A stretch of DNA of 18,997 nucleotides from JABDAD01 sp964409695 (lineage in GTDB: Bacteria; Pseudomonadota; Alphaproteobacteria; Rickettsiales; Rickettsiaceae): the NCBI GenBank assembly GCA_964409695.1, contig CAYPDX010000025.1, positions 1 through 18,997 of the forward strand. Direction: 5' to 3'. This document shows positions 16,553 to 18,997 of the stretch, in pieces. The first letter of the stretch is position 1, and the number at the start of each line of letters is the position of its first letter. A program made the translations under genes and the position numbers. The notes under the pieces are model-generated. The model was not told the DNA's origin. It ran no database searches and saw nothing but the letters and a program-made list of their open reading frames with translations.

Positions 16553-17257
16553 TTACTGAATAGTTGCAGAATCAAGCTTTAGTGAAGGTCCCATAGTAGA
16601 AGAAAGAAATACTTGCTTCATATATGTTCCTTTAGCTCCACTTGGCTTGGCTTTTTGGATCGCATCAAAAATTGCCTTCAAATTTGAAAACAAATCTTTG
16701 TCACTAAACGATAATTTTCCAATACCAGCATGTATGATACCAGCCTTCTCGACTCTAAACTCAACCTGACCGCTTTTTGCATTTTTAATTGCAGTAGCAA
16801 TATCTGGTGTTACAGTTCCAAGTTTTGGATTTGGCATCAAACCTTTTGGTCCTAAAATTTTCGCTACTTGACCAACCGTTCCCATCATATCTGGAGTAGC
16901 TATACAAATATCAAAATTGATCTTACCATCTTTGATATCTTCTATAATCTCAACAGAACCGACTAAGTCAGCGCCAGCAGCTTTTGCAATGTCGTATTTG
17001 TCTTCTTTGCAAAATACAGCGACTCTAACCGCCTTTCCTGTTCCAGAAGGAAGAGTTATCATACCTCTTACCATTTGGTCTGAATGTCTTGGATCAACAC
17101 CTAACTTAAAAACAACATCAAGTGTTTGGTCAAATTTAGTGAATGCAACACTTTTCAGCAACTTAATTGCTTCATCTGCAGCATATACTTTGGCCGGATC
17201 GAGTTTCTCTTTCACGGCTCTTAATTTTTTACCACCGGTAATTTTCAGCTGTTGCAT
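16553..17257 (-). CDS. rplA: 50S ribosomal protein L1 (uL1)
   Basis: uL1 binds 23S rRNA at the L1 stalk, which helps release deacylated tRNA from the E site. In many bacteria it also represses its own mRNA. The 234 aa are typical. Family motifs are present: FDQTLDVVFKLGVDPRHSDQ, LPSGTGKAVRVAVF, the signature ILGPKGLMPNPKLGTVTPD, and a conserved C-terminus with KGTYMKQVFLSSTMGPS. The ATG lies one base after the rplK stop. A strong GGAG sits within the last rplK codons, so the two are translationally coupled. Confidence 0.98.
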   Translation of the reverse strand: MQQLKITGGKKLRAVKEKLDPAKVYAADEAIKLLKSVAFTKFDQTLDVVFKLGVDPRHSDQMVRGMITLPSGTGKAVRVAVFCKEDKYDIAKAAGADLVGSVEIIEDIKDGKINFDICIATPDMMGTVGQVAKILGPKGLMPNPKLGTVTPDIATAIKNAKSGQVEFRVEKAGIIHAGIGKLSFSDKDLFSNLKAIFDAIQKAKPSGAKGTYMKQVFLSSTMGPSLKLDSATIQ

Positions 17258-17258
17258 A

Positions 17259-17693
17259 TTATTCTCCTACCACTTCAATACCCATAGATTCTGCTGAACC
17301 CTTGATAATTCTGGCTCCAGCTTCAATATCATTTGCATTAAGATCAGCCATTTTAATTTTAGCTATCTCGCGACATTGATCCAGGGTAACCCTACCAACA
17401 TAAGCCTCTTTCTTCGTAGCCGAAGTACCTTTTGCAATTTTTGCAAATTGTTTAAGGTAGTGACTTGCTGGAGGAGTTTTGGTAACGAATGTAAAACTCT
17501 TATCTTCAAACGCAGTGATAAGGACTGGAACAGGCGTTCCTACATCCATACTTTGCGTAGCAGCATTGAAAGCTTTACAAAACTCCATAATATTCAAACC
17601 ACGCTGTCCTAAAGCAGGTCCAACCGGAGGGGAGGGATTTGCTTTACCGGCAGGTATAGTCAATTTAATATAGCCTAATACTTTTTTTGCCAT
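17259..17693 (-). CDS. rplK: 50S ribosomal protein L11 (uL11)
   Basis: uL11 binds the GTPase-associated region of 23S rRNA and is needed for the stringent response (RelA activation) and for termination. The 144 aa are standard. The proline-rich N-terminal domain reads PAGKANPSPPVGPALGQRGLNIMEF, quoted here in parts: PAGKANPSPPVGPALGQ and RGLNIMEFCKAFN. The C-terminal rRNA-binding domain includes GRVTLDQCREIAKIKMADLN. A clear AAAGGA Shine-Dalgarno precedes the ATG. A 174-bp non-coding leader separates it from nusG, unlike the tight spacing elsewhere in the cluster, so a promoter or regulatory site is likely there. Confidence 0.98.
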   Translation of the reverse strand: MAKKVLGYIKLTIPAGKANPSPPVGPALGQRGLNIMEFCKAFNAATQSMDVGTPVPVLITAFEDKSFTFVTKTPPASHYLKQFAKIAKGTSATKKEAYVGRVTLDQCREIAKIKMADLNANDIEAGARIIKGSAESMGIEVVGE

Positions 17694-17867
17694 GGTTTTT
17701 CCTTTAATAGTTGCTATGACCTATCGAACAATACATCCACAGGTCTATTTAGCTGTCATAGTTTATATCAATGGGAACTTCGTCGCTGATACCACACGTT
17801 AATGAAAGTATCTCGCTTCTAATCCCACATTCATCTATATTAACTATAGAAGCGCCAGTCTAAAACT
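17694..17867 (-). promoter_or_regulatory. rplK leader with foldback potential
   Basis: The 174-bp gap between nusG and rplK has two hairpin-forming pairs. One is cgcttcta/tagaagcg (17814-17821 and 17847-17854), close after the nusG stop and without a T run. The other is ctatgac/gtcatag (17714-17720 and 17755-17761), with nested gacct/aggtc (17718-17722 and 17741-17745), just before rplK. TGATATAAA on the minus strand (17762-17770) is a possible extended -10. The region could carry the rplKA promoter and an L1 operator, but neither is proven by sequence. Confidence 0.4.
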
Positions 17868-18398
17868 CTAAATTCTTTCTACTTGATTGAAAGATAAATC
17901 TATTGGTGTCGCTCTTCCAAATATGGAAACAGCAACTCTTAATCTCATTTTTTCAGTATCTACTTCTTCAATCACACCAGTAAACGACTCAAATGGACCA
18001 TCGATAACTTTAACGCTCTCACCGATGTCATAAATCTTTTTAGCCGCCATAATGGCTGGATTATTATTTATTTGATCTACAATTTTCTGAACTTCTGATT
18101 CAGAAACTGAAGATGGCCTAGAACCGCTACCTAAAAATCCACTTACTTTAGGAACTGATTTTACAAGATGCCATGCATCATCAGTAAGATTCATTTTTAT
18201 TAGAATATAGCCTGGTAAGAATTTTTTCTCAGTACTAACATTCTTGCCCTTCTTTATTTCTGGAACCTCTACTACTGGTACTAGAATTTCCTCAAAATTA
18301 GCAGACATAGACTTTTTCTCAGCCTGTTCCAATATGGTCTGCTTAACTTTTTTTTCGGACCCCGACAAGGTATGTACAATGTACCACTTAAAACTCAC
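17868..18398 (-). CDS. nusG: transcription termination/antitermination factor NusG
   Basis: NusG binds RNA polymerase through its N-terminal domain and Rho or ribosomal protein S10 through its KOW domain, linking transcription to translation. The 176 aa are the usual size. The N-terminal domain starts FKWYIVHTLSGSEKKVKQTI and includes KFLPGYILIKMNLTDDAWHLV. The C-terminal KOW motif reads IGESVKVIDGPFESFTGVIEEVD. The start codon is GTG (18396-18398), 18 nt after the secE stop, with an AGAGAG-type ribosome site. The pair secE-nusG is conserved across bacteria and the two are surely cotranscribed. Confidence 0.98.
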   Translation of the reverse strand: MSFKWYIVHTLSGSEKKVKQTILEQAEKKSMSANFEEILVPVVEVPEIKKGKNVSTEKKFLPGYILIKMNLTDDAWHLVKSVPKVSGFLGSGSRPSSVSESEVQKIVDQINNNPAIMAAKKIYDIGESVKVIDGPFESFTGVIEEVDTEKMRLRVAVSIFGRATPIDLSFNQVERI

Positions 18399-18416
18399 AG
18401 CAACTCTCTAATAAAA

Positions 18417-18617
18417 TTACTTACCGATTTTTAACAAAAACTGAATTACAGTATTTATACAGTAATCAATACCTAAACACACAATTCCAAAAACCAAAAC
18501 AACGCCAACTACTATCAACGTTGAATTTATCAACTCCGTCTTTGACGGCCATGTTATCTTTCCAATCTCTTGTTTTACTTGATCGTAAAACTTAACTATT
18601 TCGTTTATTTTACTCAT
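18417..18617 (-). CDS. secE: preprotein translocase subunit SecE
   Basis: SecE clamps the SecY channel of the inner-membrane translocon. The 66-residue form has one membrane segment (about residues 33-63), as in many alphaproteobacteria, whereas E. coli SecE has three. The conserved cytoplasmic stretch VKQEIGKITWPSKTELI is at about 14-30. The chosen ATG is 18615-18617. A longer open frame begins upstream at 18731, but its extra residues (SVAQLVERRSPKPEVAGSIP) are a translation of the tRNA-Trp gene and are not protein. The start is 14 nt after the encoded CCA end of that tRNA, so the tRNA must be cut from the secE message. Confidence 0.96.
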   Translation of the reverse strand: MSKINEIVKFYDQVKQEIGKITWPSKTELINSTLIVVGVVLVFGIVCLGIDYCINTVIQFLLKIGK

Positions 18618-18631
18618 AATACAAAACCTGG

Positions 18632-18707
18632 TGGCAGGAGCGACAGGAATCGAACCCGCAACCTCCGGTTTTGGAGACCGGCGCTCTACCAATTGAGCTA
18701 CACTCCT
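18632..18707 (-). tRNA. tRNA-Trp (anticodon CCA)
   Basis: The minus strand folds into a full 76-nt cloverleaf. It has the acceptor AGGAGTG/CGCTCCT with discriminator G73 and encoded CCA (18632-18634). The D arm is GCTC/GAGC, and the anticodon stem CCGGT/ACCGG flanks a CTCCAAA loop with anticodon CCA. The T loop is TTCGATT. The tuf - tRNA-Trp - secE - nusG order is a widespread bacterial arrangement. Confidence 0.97.
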
Positions 18708-18720
18708 ATCATAAATTGAT

Positions 18721-18747
18721 AGAATAATCAAGGTTTAATTTAATCAA
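18721..18747 (-). promoter_or_regulatory. candidate promoter for tRNA-Trp-secE-nusG
   Basis: TATTCT (minus strand, 18721-18726) lies 13 nt before the tRNA 5' end, with TTGATT (18742-18747) 15 bp further upstream. The spacing is a little short and the -10 is imperfect. It is supported mainly by position, between the tuf terminator and the tRNA. Confidence 0.35.
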
Positions 18748-18840
18748 CGTCCATTTCCCGCTTAAATAACGAAAAATAACAGACTAAATTTAATACATAC
18801 ATTGTTTTACAGCCTTCTTAAAAGTAAATTAGACACTTAA

Positions 18841-18884
18841 AAGAAAAATCCGTGAAAGCTATCTTTAAACCTAAGCTTTCACGG
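18841..18884 (-). terminator. intrinsic terminator after tuf
   Basis: A perfect 11-bp stem, ccgtgaaagct (18850-18860) with agctttcacgg (18874-18884), and a 13-nt loop is followed on the minus strand by ATTTTTCTTTT. It lies 59 nt after the tuf stop and ends that transcript before tRNA-Trp. The plus strand has no T run, so it acts in one direction. Confidence 0.88.
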
Positions 18885-18943
18885 CCTTATAAAAATAAAC
18901 TAATGTTTATGCCTTATAACAAGTCCAAATTTAGTTCTTAGTA

Positions 18944-18997
18944 TTAAACTAAAATTTTAGCTACAACACCAGCGCCAACAGTTCTACCACCTTCACG
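18944..18997 (-). CDS. tuf: elongation factor Tu (3' end only)
   Basis: The last 17 codons and the stop of tuf read REGGRTVGAGVVAKILV-stop, the conserved end of EF-Tu domain 3 (E. coli REGGRTVGAGVVAKVLG). EF-Tu carries aminoacyl-tRNA to the ribosome as a GTP complex. The rest of the gene lies beyond the right edge. Position upstream of tRNA-Trp and secE matches the usual tufB location. Confidence 0.95.
   Translation of the reverse strand, partial: REGGRTVGAGVVAKILV

Noticed and set aside
18618..18731. Upstream extension of secE (38 extra codons containing SVAQLVERRSPKPEVAGSIP)
   Set aside because: The extension is the translation of the tRNA-Trp gene. The conserved SecE sequence begins at the ATG at 18615-18617.
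1..18997. CRISPR array, defence island, prophage or toxin-antitoxin pair
   Set aside because: No regularly spaced repeats, cas-like, integrase, transposase or paired small ORFs with such features were seen. Most of the window is conserved housekeeping genes.

Overview
The window is AT-rich, single-copy bacterial chromosome. The protein families, gene order and compact genes point to an alphaproteobacterium of the Rickettsiales/Holosporales kind, probably intracellular. The supports are a RpoB of 1376 aa, a RpoC of 1367 aa, a 66-aa SecE, a DnaK tail ending DAEFKDV-rather than EEVD-like, low GC and decaying gene remnants. The genus cannot be fixed from the sequence alone.

Left part (1-2196): the 5' part of miaB (tRNA ms2i6A37 methylthiotransferase) runs leftward out of the window. 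Diverging from it is an ABC-2 type transporter permease, split only by a 10-N assembly gap. A tRNA-Ala(UGC) gene faces that permease. The 265 bp between tRNA-Ala and dnaK holds an inverted-repeat element and a heat-shock (RpoH-type) promoter.

Chaperone part (2197-5308): dnaK and dnaJ point rightward and are separated by a strong intrinsic terminator, so dnaJ probably receives attenuated read-through. Convergent with dnaJ is a 265-aa protein of unknown family (5368-6165, minus) with a near-consensus housekeeping promoter. Its shape is weakly reminiscent of a BTB/POZ domain.

Right part (6407-18997): everything is on the minus strand and forms the classic information-processing cluster, read from right to left: tuf (3' end only) - terminator - tRNA-Trp - secE - nusG - rplK - rplA - rplJ - rplL - terminator - long leader - rpoB - rpoC - decayed ORF remnant - terminator. 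Together these supply EF-Tu, the Sec translocon subunit E, the NusG elongation factor, the L11/L1 and L10/L7-L12 stalk proteins and the two large RNA polymerase subunits. The layout differs from the E. coli paradigm in three ways. There is no leader between rplA and rplJ. There is a leader with foldback potential before rplK. A terminator and about 0.5 kb of non-coding DNA separate rplL from rpoB, so rpoBC appears to be its own transcription unit.

I did not find a defence island, CRISPR array, prophage or novel multi-gene system. The items most worth a second look are the uncharacterised 265-aa gene, the frameshifted remnant after rpoC, and a recurring ATTATACCA / TGGTATAAT motif in the dnaK and rpoB intergenic regions.
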